Assembly (NCBI RefSeq): GCF_000208745.1
Contig: NC_030851.1
Location: 14,768,021-14,832,020 of the forward strand
From: Theobroma cacao
Taxonomy: Eukaryota; Streptophyta; Magnoliopsida; Malvales; Malvaceae
DNA: 64,000 nt
Direction: 5' to 3'
Under the pieces are notes generated by a model. It ran no database searches. It was not told where the DNA came from and saw only the letters and a list, made by a program, of their open reading frames with translations. Shown here one piece after another: positions 11,400 to 25,529 of this stretch. Both the position numbers and the translations under genes were made by a program. How positions within the stretch are numbered: position 1 is the first letter of the stretch; every line of letters starts with the position of its first letter.

Positions 11400-14300
11400 T
11401 GTAACACCCTGTACCCCCGTAAAGTAGTCAATGTAACCGTATCGATAAGATAAAGGATTAATTGACACGAATTTATGTGCTAAAGAGTGGTGAAGAGTGA
11501 AAGGAATATTCAAGAGTAAAATATTCTGCACGCGAGGATATAACAATTAAATAATAATATTTTGTCGAGGATGAATTAGAAAGTTAAAAGGTGAATTGGA
11601 AGAGAATCGGGGCCATAATAAGACGTTTTGAGACCTGAGGAGACAAGTAGAGAATTTTGGAATAAAATAATATTTTATTAATAAAATAATATTAAAATAT
11701 TAAAATTTTATCTAATGTTGAGATTAGTCATGAAGGAGGATTATACGGCTAATCTAAGTGGGGGAGGAGAAGAACGAGAGAATTTCGAAGAAGAACGACA
11801 TAAATGGGGCTCACGTGCCTTTATTAAATAAAGTAAGAGCAGGTAAGTAAATATTTAAATATTATAGTGACATGTTGGCGAAGTGCAAATTATATATTTT
11901 AATTGTATACATGTAAAGGAAGATAGATAGGAAGAATTAGAGTTAAAAGAGATGATTGGGGACCAAATTGTAAAGGATGAATAGTTTGGTGGGACAAATG
12001 GTAAATAAAGAAAAATTGAGGACTTTTGTGCAATTATCACACTTTCAAGGTAAGTGGAAATTGACTAACCAAGGGAAGTTAAATTATGTGGAATGATGGA
12101 AATTGCATGCAAAATTCACTATTACATGCAAATGATAGCATGCCAAAAAGGAAGAAGTTAGTGGGGGACATGCGGGCCCCCACCATGTGAAGTGAAAAGA
12201 AAAATAAAGCTAAATCTATTTTGCATGAAATGGGATTGGAGCATAAAATGGCTTAGTAAAGAAAGAAAGATGTGATGTACATGTGCCCTAAATGATTTAA
12301 TAAGAATACCAAATAAAATATAAGGCTAAGTTGTGCATGAAATATGATTGGTGGAATAAAGAAATGAAGTAAGGAAGGATAAGAGAGTGAGGTGGCGGAT
12401 GGAGAGAGAATGAAGATAGATTTTGGGCCAATGCACAAGGAAGGAAACTGGTGCATGAAGCACCATTGGGTGGCAAAATGGCCAAATGAAATTAAAAAGG
12501 AAATGGGTGCATGAATTTTAATTGGTTTTGAAAGTTAGCCAAAGCAAATGAAAAGAAAAAGAATGCAAGCATGGTGATTGTTTTAAATAAGTGGCAACGT
12601 AATAAAGAAATTAAAAAGTAAAAGAAACATGAGGAATAAGCCTTGGTGAGAGTAAAGGCTAGCCATTTGAAGAAGAAAAAGAAGGGAAAGAAAGCCTTGG
12701 AGAGTTTCCACCCGAGAGGAAGAAGAAAAAGAAAGAAATGAGAGAAAGGAAAGGAAAGGCATAGGTTTGCCCAAAACCAAGAGGACCCGTGAGATTCCCT
12801 CCCTCATTTTGAAGAGTTGAGTTGATTCACCACTCAAGGAGCCTTCAATACTCAAAAGAGAAGCCGTGGAGTGTCAATGGAGGAATAAAACTCGATTTTG
12901 GTGGTTTAAGTAAGGAATGGTAAGGATTCTTGTTTTTAGCTAGAGTAATCTTTGAAACTGAGTTGGTGACTAAGGGAAATGTCTTGTTGCAGCAAAGATT
13001 AACTTGGTTGGAGACCATTTGGTGACATGTAAGCCACCAAACCCATGGGTGTCTAATGGATTTAAGGTGAGAGAAAAGTGTAAGCTTGACACTACATTTT
13101 GAGGCCTATGGTTAGTTTAATATTGTGCAGAATAATTGTGCAATTGTTGGCAACTTGGTGGGTGGAACATTGGAAGAGCCTTGAGGTTGCATGCAAGGTC
13201 AAATTCATCACAAAGGTAAGGCATGCAATGTGTAATGTTAATGTGATAGTTTAAAGCTTGGAACAATGTATTGTTTGGATGTGTGTTGTTGTGAAAGGTT
13301 CAAAAGGTTATGAATGTTGGTGAGCATGAATGAATATTGATGTTAAGCTTGGTGGCAGCATGTGAGTGTAAATTATGGTGAATGTAAACTTAAAAAATGC
13401 TTGATGAAAGTAGATTTACAATTGCGGCCATATGTGAGGTTATTAGTGTGGGAATGATAGTAGAACTTGATAAATATTATTGGAAAAGATTAGTAACTAA
13501 TCTTAGTAAAAATAAGACAAAATGTAAATTAGTTGGATGAGGATTTATGATTGAATGAGAAAGAGAAGTGAGAATGATATGCATTAAAAATATTGAATTT
13601 GGATTGTTGTTAGGAAGTGCAAAAGTAAAGGAAGTGTGCTGTGGTGGTGTGCCAAAGGAAGTGATGAGCGATCGGCCAGGAGAAACAACTAGATACGCAT
13701 CCGAATCGATAGCAACGTCATATCCCGTTATCATAAAGTGAGTAAGGGGTGTCCATTTTAAAAATTCACATACCTATATATATACGTATGGTTTACTTTG
13801 AATGCAAACTTATGGAAAGCATGAGCTGCTAGAATCCTAGGTATTTTGTAATACCCCGCACACTCGTTGGACACAAATAAGACCTTATTGATCAAACGAA
13901 TGATCATTTGATGTGAATTGGCATGCTAAAGAGTGACAAAGGATGAAATGAGCGTTCAAGAATAAAATGCTTCGCGCGTGCAGAAACAATAATTAAATAA
14001 TAATATTTTCGTTGGAGAGGAATTAGTAAGCTAAAGGATGATTCAGAAGTAAACCGAGATGTAATGATATGTTTCGGGACCAAAGAAGGTAAGTGAAAAA
14101 TTTTGAAATAAAATAATATTTATTTAATAAAATAATATTAAAATATTAATATTTATATGTTGTCGAAATTAGTCATGAAAAATGAAATATGACTAATTCA
14201 AGTGGGGGAGAAGAAGTAAAGAAGAATTTTGAAGGAAAACGACGATAATTGTGACAACATGATTTTATTCAATCGAGCTAACGCGGGTAAGTAAATATTT

Positions 14301-14581
14301 AAATATTATGGTGACACCGCGTTGAAATGCGATCTCGATATTTTGATTATACACATGTAAGAAAAGGAAGATAGAAGGAAATTAGAATTTTTAAACGTAG
14401 CGGCATGATCAAATTTTAAGATACGAAAATTGAAAGATTGAGTACCAAATAAAATGAAGTTAAGGCATAATATGTAAATTTTATTGTTTTGAAGAAATAA
14501 AAATAAAATGAAAATAAAATGGATGATAAAATAATGAAGAAAAGATGTTGAAAAGTCAGACAATATTTTTATATGTACATG

Positions 14582-15291
14582 NNNNNNNNNNNNNNNNNNN
14601 NNNNNNNNNNNNNNNNNNNNNNNNNNNNNNNNNNNNNNNNNNNNNNNNNNNNNNNNNNNNNNNNNNNNNNNNNNNNNNNNNNNNNNNNNNNNNNNNNNNN
14701 NNNNNNNNNNNNNNNNNNNNNNNNNNNNNNNNNNNNNNNNNNNNNNNNNNNNNNNNNNNNNNNNNNNNNNNNNNNNNNNNNNNNNNNNNNNNNNNNNNNN
14801 NNNNNNNNNNNNNNNNNNNNNNNNNNNNNNNNNNNNNNNNNNNNNNNNNNNNNNNNNNNNNNNNNNNNNNNNNNNNNNNNNNNNNNNNNNNNNNNNNNNN
14901 NNNNNNNNNNNNNNNNNNNNNNNNNNNNNNNNNNNNNNNNNNNNNNNNNNNNNNNNNNNNNNNNNNNNNNNNNNNNNNNNNNNNNNNNNNNNNNNNNNNN
15001 NNNNNNNNNNNNNNNNNNNNNNNNNNNNNNNNNNNNNNNNNNNNNNNNNNNNNNNNNNNNNNNNNNNNNNNNNNNNNNNNNNNNNNNNNNNNNNNNNNNN
15101 NNNNNNNNNNNNNNNNNNNNNNNNNNNNNNNNNNNNNNNNNNNNNNNNNNNNNNNNNNNNNNNNNNNNNNNNNNNNNNNNNNNNNNNNNNNNNNNNNNNN
15201 NNNNNNNNNNNNNNNNNNNNNNNNNNNNNNNNNNNNNNNNNNNNNNNNNNNNNNNNNNNNNNNNNNNNNNNNNNNNNNNNNNNNNNNNNNN
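14582..15291. other. Assembly gap (710 N)
   Basis: Unbroken run of N. Nothing can be said about its content; it lies within solo LTR F. Confidence 1.
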
Positions 15292-16367
15292 GGGGCGGGC
15301 CCAAAGGTCATAAAGAAATGAAAAAGGCCCAATGGTAAGTTAATGTTATATTTAAGGGTTATAGGTAGTTTAATATTGTGCATATTTTGGATGAAAAATA
15401 TGCAAGCTGCTTAAGGAATTTTTAATTAAGTTGCTACCCATACAAATATGTGATTAAGTATACTGAGTTTAAATTGTTGCTAGGAAAGTTTGTTGTGGAG
15501 GCGTGCCGAACGAAGTATGTGACCGACAAATAAGAATAATTATATACGCGTACAAATCAATAGTGAAGTAATATCCCACTATTATAAGGTGAGTAGGGGG
15601 TGTCAATTTTAAAAATTTCATAAATATATACATGTACGTATATTTTACATGAAGTGCAAAATTTATGGAAAGCATGCGTTGATAGAATTTTAAGGAATTG
15701 TGGGTGTAAGTTATTTTTAGAAATCATTTGAAATATATATATATATATATATTAGACGTAAAGTGTTTTAAACCGGAAAACAAGCTTTTCGAAAAGATTT
15801 ACATCAAAGGAAATTGTGCCTTATTGTTTGTGTGGTGTGCATTCATGAAATTTATTACATATTCACCATGCTATTTTGATACAAAATATCATGCAAATAT
15901 TTACAATGAACATTGTACGAAAGAGAGTTTTAACATGATGTGGGGACCGATATTTTGAGAAAGATTTAAAATATCCCCTTGAAGATCAAATTTGAATTCT
16001 TTTAACAGATGATTTCATTTTAACCAAGAAATTCAAGAGTAATTGGAGACTGCTACTTGTTGTGTTATAAATTGTATTTTGAATCGAATAGCTTATGATA
16101 ATGTGGGCATGATTGGCTGGATTGGTAAATATGCTGAAAATGTATGAACTGTTGATTTGCCTTGAGAGGCTGTAAAATAAAATAATTGCCATGTCATGCT
16201 ATTGCAAATTTTATCATATGGTGGGTTTAGCTTGCTGCAGTGGGCGGGTTCCGTGGACCAGCCTATTAGAGAGGCACGATAACCCCGTTATATTCTTACC
16301 TCGATTGGGGAGATGTGTAGGGTAACTCCCGAGGTACAACTTTAGAGTTCACTTCACGCCAAACCAC

Positions 16368-16373
16368 CACGTG
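16368..16373. promoter_or_regulatory. G-box core CACGTG in LTR F
   Basis: Same surrounding block ('cacgccaaaccaccacgtga') as at 524-529 and, less closely, 39563-39568. Confidence 0.4.
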
Positions 16374-18214
16374 AGGGTGACTCAGCCAACGCCAAGGAAC
16401 GACTATGTTTTCAAAATAAAAATATGATTTATACGTACATGACTTTTTAACAGCCTTGGCGGACTCGGTTGGGATAGCCCCAGTCCAAGGTATCCTTGAC
16501 AACCGAGTATGAGAATGATTTTGGCACAAGCCAGGTTTCTAAGAAAGTCATAAGCCATGTTGTTTATTTTTGACAAAAATGTAATGGTTTTATATAAGTT
16601 GAAATAAGTTTTAATATTATGAATTATATTTCTCTACATGGTGAAAATAGAATTAAACGGATTTTCGCAGCTCCCCTATATGTTTATCTATGAAATGAAT
16701 ATGTAATTTCTCGCATATGGGGTGAGTTATGATTTGGGCATGGTTTTAAATATTATTTGGTTTCGCGGGAGCTTGCTAAATTTTATTGATTTGATTCGAA
16801 AATGATTATAAATATATTTTGATGCCAAAAATTTTATTACCTCGATTATTTATACTTTATAAGAAATTCTCGATTTTTATATAAGGCACAAACCCTCGTT
16901 TAAAACGAGTTGCTTTTATAATCTTGCATTTTTATATTCAACTGATCTGCCATTTGCTTGTTTCCCATCTACGCTCTACTCGTCGAGTCGATGATTATCA
17001 CTGAGTCTATGAGACTCACACCCCTTTATTTCCCCTTTTATAGATAGGGATTAGCTTAGCGTGTAGTCATTGATGCGTTCGGTCCACCGTGAATAGGTAA
17101 AGGCATCTCCTAGCAATTTATTCCAAGTCACTCCGCTATTAGAGGTCAAGTCGTAGCATTTTATTTATTAAGTTGTAAACGAATTCTAAATTTTTATATA
17201 AGCATTAATTTGGAGATTATAGATTCTAATGCATATACTTACGAATAAAAGGAAAAAGTTTGTATTGATTTTTATATTTATGGTTCAATTTAGTATATGA
17301 AAGTATCAATATTATATGGTGATTGAATATAGTGGATTAACGAGTAAATTCTAGACAAGCTTGTTCAAGACTTGGCGGGTCTTTTCCAGAAGTCTTGGAC
17401 GCTGGCAGCAACCAAGGAGAGGTCGTTGCATATTTTGTGAATACAAAAATGTTTGAAAATGCTTTAATTATGTATATATATATAAGCTATAGACAAAAAG
17501 GATTTTAAAGTCGGGAAACAAGCTTTTCAATGCGATTTCTATCAGAAATGTGCCTTATAGTTTGTGTGGTGTGCATTCATGAATGAATTTCGTATACACC
17601 ATGCTGATTTGACTCTCAAATCTCATGTAAAAGGTTTTACATTGCAAAGTTTTATGAAAAGGGGTTTTAGTACGCTACTTGATCGGTATTTTGAAAATGA
17701 TTTGAAATGATCTTTCAAAAACCCGATTTGGCTTTTTAATGGTTTTATCAAACCGAGAGATTCGAGAATAGGCCGGCTATCACTTCAGTTAAGTGTGACC
17801 TTTGTGCACAAGTAAGCTCTAGCTAGAGAACCTTTGGGTCGCCGATGGGCTGTTAGACATGGCGGGGCCCATGGTCTGTGATATTTGTGGCAAGGCCACG
17901 AGTTGTTATATGTGGCTAGGCCACAATTGATATTTGCGGTTTCGACTGCTTGATTTCTCCGATGTCAGCCAATATCATTGAGACTACCATGGCATGTGGG
18001 AATCTAGTGGAAGCGATGTTCTAGGATCTTATTACGTGGTAGTAGGACCACGAGTTTTATTTCTATTTCCTACTCAAGAGTGGCATCTCTTTGGGTTTTC
18101 AAACTCGTATTTCTACGCATGGTGAAAAACTATAAGATTTTTTGTAGCTCCCCTGTTTATACGATGATATGGATTTAACTCCTCACATACGAGGTGATTT
18201 GTGATTTGCGTATA

Positions 18215-20931
18215 TGTCACCACCCAATTTCCCGAGCCATGACAGGTGCATGAGCTCAATGAGCATAGTTCACTAAGCCCAAGCAAGCCTATCCATTTAC
18301 CTTTGCTTAACAAATTTATCATATCATGCGTACACACACACACCTTTTCCTGGGTGTGAACATAGCCAAAACACAATGGCATTATCGATAATAATATACA
18401 TGCACTATACCAGTCATGTATTTAGCAATTTACATTGCATACACATATTTATATTGTTAGATTGTATTCACAATACAAAAGGACCCATGACTTCCAGCGG
18501 AGACATTTACAATAAAAGGGATTACTATCGAATGCCAGACACATACCCAGGAGATGCACTACGGGGACTCCTCGATCTAGGGTCCAACAGTCACCTGATC
18601 TGAAAACATGAATTTTTATAAAACGTGAGTACAATACTCAGTGAGTGAACAAGGAAGGGAACAAGCATACCATAAGGAATGTTTATTGAAATCATGATGC
18701 ATTCGTTTTCTCAAAACCATGCAATTGTTTTAGCTCCTTTAAACCCCTCATGTAAACCCCACATGAGTAAATCACTTTACAAAAATCCATGCTCAACTAT
18801 GGTACCAAAGAAATGGGAAATATGGCAAAAACCCACAAGTTAGCAAAATGGACAGAAAGTTTCTCGCTGTAGCGAACTTCATTCTCGCTGCAGCGAGAAC
18901 CAGAACATCAAGGAAAAAGTCTCATTTTTCCCTTAAAACAAGTCATCCTGCTAAAATAACAATAGCAACATGTAACACATGTAAACTTCCAAATTTCAAC
19001 AAAACAAATGCTTACATATTTGCATTTACAACCATATACCCATCATCAACATGCACACCATCCCATCATCATCATCTCATATGCAACGGCTTACTCGCAT
19101 ATAGCCGGGTCAGCAACGGCTTATGTGCACTCCTACTCGCACATAGCCGGGTCCAAATCAACATGCAAAGAAGCATCCAATGCATATCATGCATTTTATC
19201 ATATTGTGATAACACATAAACCATTGTATAGCACATTTTCACAATATAAAATCATTTTACTAAAAGCTTGTTCCCAAGGTACATTTTCTAAGACAAGTTG
19301 GATAGAATCTTTCATATTCCCCAAAACAAGTTTGAAATGCAAGTCCACTCACCGGTATTAGGAGTAGAAATACTCCTATTTTCAGTCCGCGGGTACAGTC
19401 CTTTACCCGTATCCAATGGCTCACCACCTAGCCATAATCCATGACACATATTCCAATTAAATTGTGTCTAACAGTCATAAGCTATTTCAGGCTCGATATA
19501 TATATGATATAAAATGAAAAATGCACAGGTAGCCATCTAGACCTGGTATTGGCCTAAGTCAATTTTTCATCTGATAAATTGGCCAATGTGTCCAATTTCC
19601 CTCCAAATTAATCCATTTCTCCTCTAATACCTTAATTTACCACATACCATTTAAATAAAGCCAAATTCAGCATTAGAACCCTCACAGTTCCTTATAGAAA
19701 AATTCGGTCATTTGGTGCACTAGCATTGAAAATTTTTCTACATAACCGTTTCACCTTATTTCATCATTTTCCAAGCCATTTTCCTTGAAATAAAAACAAT
19801 CCCCCATTGATATTCAACCCTCATGGTTCGACCAACAAGGAACCCTAAAGAAATTGAATATTTCTTGTGTTTTTGTTCATAACCATCCTTAACTATCCCT
19901 AAACACTACCATAGTCTAAAATCAAATTATTCCAACAATAATTCCTCTTTCATACCCATTTTTCGGAATTGAATTCATCATGATAACTCATTATTCAACC
20001 ATGGAAATCAAGAACAAAAAGCATGGGTAAGCTAGGTAACAAGGAGAATTAAAGAAATTTTAACTTATCTAGCTTGTTTCCTTGATTTCTTCACTTTTCT
20101 TTGAATTTTCACCTAGGTTTTCTTTGTTTTTCCCTTTGTTCTTCCTTTGTTCTTGTTTCTGGTTGCCTAGGCAGAATATGGTGAGAGAATTGGGGATTTA
20201 ATGGGCTGATTTCTATAGAAAATAATAAAATAATCAAGCATGCCACGTGACACATGCTTATTGGCTCAATTTTTTAACTTTTTGACTTTTTCTTCTTAAT
20301 TTTCCACCACAAATATTCTGGTACTTATCCAATCCTACCATAATTAAAATCCATTGGTCTTGACAAGTGCTGGGGCAAAAAATTTACCGGTTTGCCCTCG
20401 GAGCAAAAAATTACGATTTTGCCCCTATACTCTGAAATGTACCGGAATCACATTATTTCTACTTTTCAACCTCAAATAACACTAATATTGATCAATATTA
20501 ACCAAATGGGGCAAAAATCATTGTATAAAAATTCTCGTTTAGTCCTCTAGTGGCAAAATTATCATTTTACCCTTATGCTCCAAAAATACTAAGAATCACA
20601 ATTTTTCACTGCTAAACATCATTTATACTCCAATAATCATAATTATATTTCATATAATTATTCTTGGTCAAATGTGATCAAGTCTTGGCTAAAAATCTCC
20701 ATTTTATCATCAAATGGTAAAATGACCGTTTTGTCCCTAATCGGTCAATTTTCCTGATTGACTCCAAACTGGACCTTGAACTCCGAATCACTATTCTAAG
20801 CCATTCTGTGGGTTTTAGAATTTTCAAATTCCTCTTAGAATTTCTATTTGAACTAGTTCAAGGCTCGATTTAACTTAGTTGTACCACTCGATACAATATC
20901 GTCTTTTAATCGAGCTTGACAGGGTCTCACA
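18215..20931 (-). mobile_element. Solo LTR, family C copy 2 (C2), inside the 5' LTR of E
   Basis: The minus strand starts TGTGAGACCCTG at 20931 and ends GGGTGGTGACA at 18215, 2717 bp, with a perfect 5-bp duplication GTATA at 18210-18214 and 20932-20936. It contains the family C palindromes (18861-18876; TTCTCGCTGCAGCGAGAA at 18882-18899) and minisatellite variant (about 19059-19155). It also has several 'ggggcaaaa...attttgcc' type dyads near 20370-20440. No interior remains. Confidence 0.85.
18861..18900. repeat. Palindromes of family C in C2
   Basis: TTCTCGCTGTAGCGAA at 18861-18876 and the perfect 18-bp palindrome TTCTCGCTGCAGCGAGAA at 18882-18899, five bases apart. Confidence 0.85.
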
Positions 20932-21742
20932 GTATAAGCTTGATTAATATTTGATTTCGCGGTAGCTTGCGCGATTCTACTAATTTGATTAAGGTAGAAC
21001 GTTAAATGATTTCGATGGTAGAAATCTTTTACGTACACTGGTTTTAATGTAATACTTGAAATGGTTTGATTTGAATAAGGTTATTAATCTATGTCAATGT
21101 GGAAACTTTTACCTACCCTGATTTGGTATATTGCTTGAAATGATTGCAATCCATAAGAAAATTCTCGGTTTTACATATAAGGCACACATCCTCTCCTTTA
21201 GTTAAATTGTTTATATAATCATGTATTTTTAATGTTCAAACTTATCTGTTGTACGCTTGTTTTCCATCTACACCTTACTCACGGAGTCTATGATCAGTAA
21301 GTCTGTGAGACTCACCCCTTTATTTCTTTTTGCAGATAAGTAGTTCGCTCAAGTGCATCGTATAGCACACCAAGATTTATGGCAACATAGGTATTGACAC
21401 CTCTTAACCTTCCATTCTGAGTCACTCCACTACTAAAAGTCGAGTCATTGCGTTTTGTCTATAATATGTAAAAGGGATATTAGTCTTGATACAAATACTA
21501 AATTGGAGATTTTGGATTTCAATGTATATACTTATGGTTATATGGATTAAGGGTCAATTGATTTATCGTGTCCATTTTTCAAATTATGTCACAAGAGCAC
21601 ATGGTTTAAAGTGATAATATGATTGGGTAAACAAGTATGATAAGCTAACGAGAATTTCTATTAAAGGCTTGTTCAAGACTTGGCAGGTCTCTCTCGGAAA
21701 TCTCGAACGCCAGTAGTGACCAAGGAAGGGTCGTTACAGACT

Positions 21743-21754
21743 TGGTATCAGAGT
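21743..21754 (+). other. Primer binding site of element E (initiator-Met tRNA type)
   Basis: TGGTATCAGAGT, four bases after the LTR end GTTACA (21738). It matches the TGGTATCAGAGC site complementary to initiator tRNA-Met at 11 of 12 bases. Confidence 0.85.
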
Positions 21755-21960
21755 CCTAGGATTTCCTGTGTCTGTTAACAGAGTTGTTAAACTTAGTGTA
21801 GAGTCCTGTCCTTGGTTTATGGGTGTGCAACACGAATCAAGGAAAGGAGGCTGCATAAACTCTTATTCATCTAAAAGCCTACCTTTGCCTTAGTATGTAA
21901 AAGGTCAAGAATTGACACATATTTGTGTACAAGTTTTGAGGTGCCCTTGCGACACAACAT

Positions 21961-22448
21961 AAGCAGTAGTGGGAAAAAAAGGAAAGGTTCCCCTAGTGCT
22001 GAAAAGGGATCAATGGACTCCACTGCTCGAAGTCGTTATGTGCTAGAGGGTGAAAATGTAACAATTAACCCGTCGATTGGATTGGGTTCCCCTGAGAGGT
22101 GAAATCATATTTAGGAGTTGGAGAAGCCTTGAAAAGATGGCGCGTGATGGAATCGATCTTACAAAAATGAACAACAAGGAAGTGAAAGAAATAGCCATTG
22201 GGAAGTATCATCCTAGGAAGGTATCTGCTGTCCGAGACTTTCCTCCTAGTTATGGAAGAGGTGCTGCACTTGTGAGTAGGAAGGAATACTTGAAGGAACA
22301 GCAAGCTTGGAATAACGTAAATGAGGAGGATCCTCAAGAGGACAAGGATGATTTGGGTGATGATTCATCCACGAGTACAAGCTCGGACAGCAGTGATTCT
22401 CTTGAAATCATATGGGCTAAAGGAAATTGTAGGATTATGAGACTATGA
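21961..22448 (+). pseudogene. Residual small ORF of element E, unknown protein
   Basis: Not recognised. The longest open piece is 22077-22448 (first codon TTG; first ATG at 22137, giving about 103 residues). It has a basic first half ('KMNNKEVKEIAIGKYHPRK') and an acidic, Ser-rich end ('NEEDPQEDKDD', 'SSTSTSSDSSDS'). Upstream sequence in two other frames reads 'SSSGKKRKGSPSAEKGS' (from 21961) and 'RSRYVLEGENVTINPS' (from 22028), so an older, longer reading frame seems broken by two shifts. Its place just after the leader is where gag would start. It could be the eroded N-terminus of a Gag, or a short leader protein of the LARD. No zinc knuckle or capsid motif is visible. Confidence 0.4.
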
Positions 22449-25400
22449 TGATGTAGTTGAACTAAATTATGGTTGTAAATTATGTGTTTGGAGAATTTAA
22501 GATATGGTTAATTTCATGTGATTTGAACTGGTTATGTGGTAGTTAGTTTAATGATTTGGTTGAGTGTTAGAAATTCGTCATGCATTGTTGAATGGGATTA
22601 GCATTGGTAAAAGTTAGTAAATCTCTTAAGTATTTCTTGTGGAGTATGAATGATGATGGAATGGAGGCACATAGTGCCATGATACTGTGTGATGATAATT
22701 GACATAATATACATTATTGGAAGTGATTATGAAAATAAGGGAAGAATAAATTCTTGCATTAATAATAAGGTGAGCATAAGGAGAATGATCAAGATAGACA
22801 AATTTCATGATAATTTTAAGTTGAAATGGTTTAACTATATGAGTTGCAAGACAAGAAAGGTAATAAGTTTCTAATATCAAGGAAGTGTGGAATATTAGAA
22901 ATGGTGAATAATTATGTGTGGTAGTATGTAATTGAGAATTCATCATACCATATGGGAAGGATGTCGTTAAGTGAGACTTATTTGATTGATAACAAGTGTT
23001 AAGAGATAACATAAGTTTAAAGATATTGGTTGGGCCTAGAGTATGTGATAAGTAAGAGAATATAAATGGTTATGGAAATTGTGGTAAGGGCTTAAAGGAA
23101 AGCCATATGGTTGAGAAGGATTAACGTAGTAACTTTAAAGGTAGGAGAACTTCCTTGTCGAAGAAATTTTCAGCAGTTGTACTGCCTCAACGCCAACTGT
23201 CTAGTGCCACGGCTCTAGGGACATTTCATGTATTGGACGCATGAGCAAGGTGTGGGAAGTATGGGAATAAATTTACAAGTTGAATTTGGGTCATTGACCT
23301 TGATATTGAACATTGTTTTGTGGGATTTAAATGATTTGGAGAATGATACATGAATTGAAAAGTTTCTTTATTGGCCTATACATAGTGACATGTAAGTAAA
23401 AAGGGAAGATGGAAAGTTATTGAGATAAGCTACGATGTGCAGAATCAAGAGGAACATTAAGTTGACTAAAGATGAATCTTAAGAAATAAAAGGATGCCAA
23501 TACCAAGTGAGCAAATTGTGAAGGATTATGAGATTGGCATAACAAATGAGTTAATTTGTAGTCTTGTTGAGAGGATTTATAATCTTATTCTAATTTAGTT
23601 GAAAGAAAAGATTAGTAACAAGACAAGGCCAATTATGTGGCATACTAGAACCCTATGAATATAAATTGAGGTATGAATAAATGAGAATACATTCAAATCT
23701 CTCCAATGATAAGTGCATGCTTTTGGATTGAATGTACTTAAAGGATTAATGGACAATAAGTAACTAAGTGATCGGAAATGCATAAGAATCTTGAAAAGAA
23801 TACACCAAACTACAAGTGCCAAGAATGATGGTTAATAGTACTTCAAAATATTTTATATGCATGATAAGAAAATGTGGTACTTGGAATTGTCAAGGAGCTT
23901 AATGGCTAAAGTATGGGTTACGTGGACACGTGATGTGAGACATAAACTTAAGGTGGGTAATTGAGGAATGAAGATGACTTTTGGGAATTGTGATATTGCA
24001 TAAGATGCAGTGATCAAGTAAATATGAATCTTGAAGGATCAATAAGATTGTACAGCACACACGGATACCGAATTATAATTGGATGGAAATAGTATTTGTG
24101 TATGGAAATGTGGTTAATGACAATGTCATGCAAGGATACATGGTATAACGAAATTTATGTATATAATGGGAAGTGATAAGAGAAAAGCTTAAGTCTGTAA
24201 AGTACGTGAAGTTATGCATAGGCATAATATGAATTCATATGGATTATATGAGAGATAAACTATTGTAGAATGTAAGCTGAATGATAACTTAAAGGTCCAA
24301 AGAGTAATGTGGAAATTGATTATACTTTAATGTTCGTGGATTAAATATGAACTTTGAAAATGTAATGGAAGGTTAAATTAGTAATGTTGAAATTGAGAAA
24401 AGCAAAGAGGGAATTCAATCCGAATATAGTTGGCAAGGGTTCCTACATATGGTAACGAATGTTGACATTTAAAGGAATGTATATATGCATATGTGGAGTC
24501 GCTTATGTAACCGATTAAAGTGAAGAATTATTCTTAGTGATTTGAGATTTGAACAAAATATGCTTGATGAGTTGCATAAATGGTACAATGATAAGAAATA
24601 CCAATAGAAATTAAGCTATATGGATATAAAGAGAATTCCGGAATAATAGTCAAGATGAAATAATATGATCAAGATGTAAAAGTAAATAAAGTGTTATTTC
24701 ATTATTATGCTAAATTCTCTATGCGGCAATAGTGCAATGGATGAAGAATAAGTGGTGATAGTATTATAATGTGAATATTTAGAGAAATTGACTAAGAAAG
24801 ATAAAATCTGATTTTGTCAAAGATGTTCCAAAAGTTCTAAGCCATAACAATGATATATATTTTAAGGCATGAAGGACTAGAATTAATGAAACGAATTTGA
24901 TGGTGAATGAATGAAGTACAATTAAAGATAGAGATTTACAAGTGAGTTGCCTTCTACATGATTGAACTGCATTGAATTAAGAATGATGTAAAAGCATGAA
25001 TCTTTGAATGCTCAATGTAACAGAAAAACTAAGAAGATTTGAATCACCTAGAACCAAGATAAACGTGAAGTGTGTAGGAATAATTGAAGGCTTTAATCTC
25101 CCTTAACGTTAAGAATACGTACATAAATGAATATGACATGTTTATAATGTTATAAGCTACGTGATGGTGTATGGGGATAAGATGAATGAATGAATGTCGA
25201 GAAGCTTGACAATAAATGAAGTAATAAGATGGTGATTAGGTATACATAAGTAAGTATAATATGTGATCGAAAATGGTATGAATGAGATGGAGGTAACGAC
25301 ATATTCGGCATCTTAATAATGAGAGAAAACGATTATGAAGGGTATCACCTACTTGATTTCAAAAAATGATAACAGACATAAGTGAAGTGTTCTAGTTGAA

Positions 25401-25516
25401 CTGAAAGTAAGTGAGGTGGATAAATCAAAATTCCCTATAAAGGAAGGAATGAAATAAGATCATAGAGTGAGATTAATGACCCAATGTTGACGTGAATTCG
25501 GGGACGAATTCTATTT
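22449..25516 (+). other. Non-coding interior of element E
   Basis: About 3 kb, purine-rich on the plus strand, full of stops in all frames and without pol motifs. No sub-repeats were obvious. This is the long interior expected in a LARD, where non-coding RNA is packaged by proteins of another element. Confidence 0.6.
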
Positions 25517-25529
25517 AAGTGGGGGAGAC
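25517..25529 (+). other. Polypurine tract of element E
   Basis: AAGTGGGGGAGAC sits directly before the 3' LTR start at 25530. Such a tract primes plus-strand DNA synthesis in gypsy elements. Confidence 0.85.

Larger units (their letters stand above)
13847..17430 (+). mobile_element. Solo LTR, family F, inside the 5' LTR of E
   Basis: Starts TGTAATACCCCGCACACTCG and ends GGTCGTTGCA, flanked by TATTT at 13842-13846 and 17431-17435. The beginning and end resemble the E LTR in diverged form. The middle (about 16040-16560) matches the LTR block found at 1-900 and in B. The length includes a 710-bp N run, so the true size is uncertain, and the gap could hide something. Confidence 0.75.
11400..21738 (+). 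repeat. 5' LTR of element E (interrupted by F and C2)
   Basis: Pieces 11400-13846, 17431-18214 and 20932-21738 together make about 4.0 kb that aligns in order with the 3' LTR 25530-29530. Examples: 'gccttggtgagagtaaagg' at 12638 and 26766, and 'ctagtggaagcgatg' at 18003 and 28528. The two insertions carry matched duplications (TATTT and GTATA). No coding sequence is supported. Confidence 0.85.

Noticed and set aside
14306..15383. Several long open frames across 14306-15383
   Set aside because: They exist only because the 710-N gap contains no stop codons.
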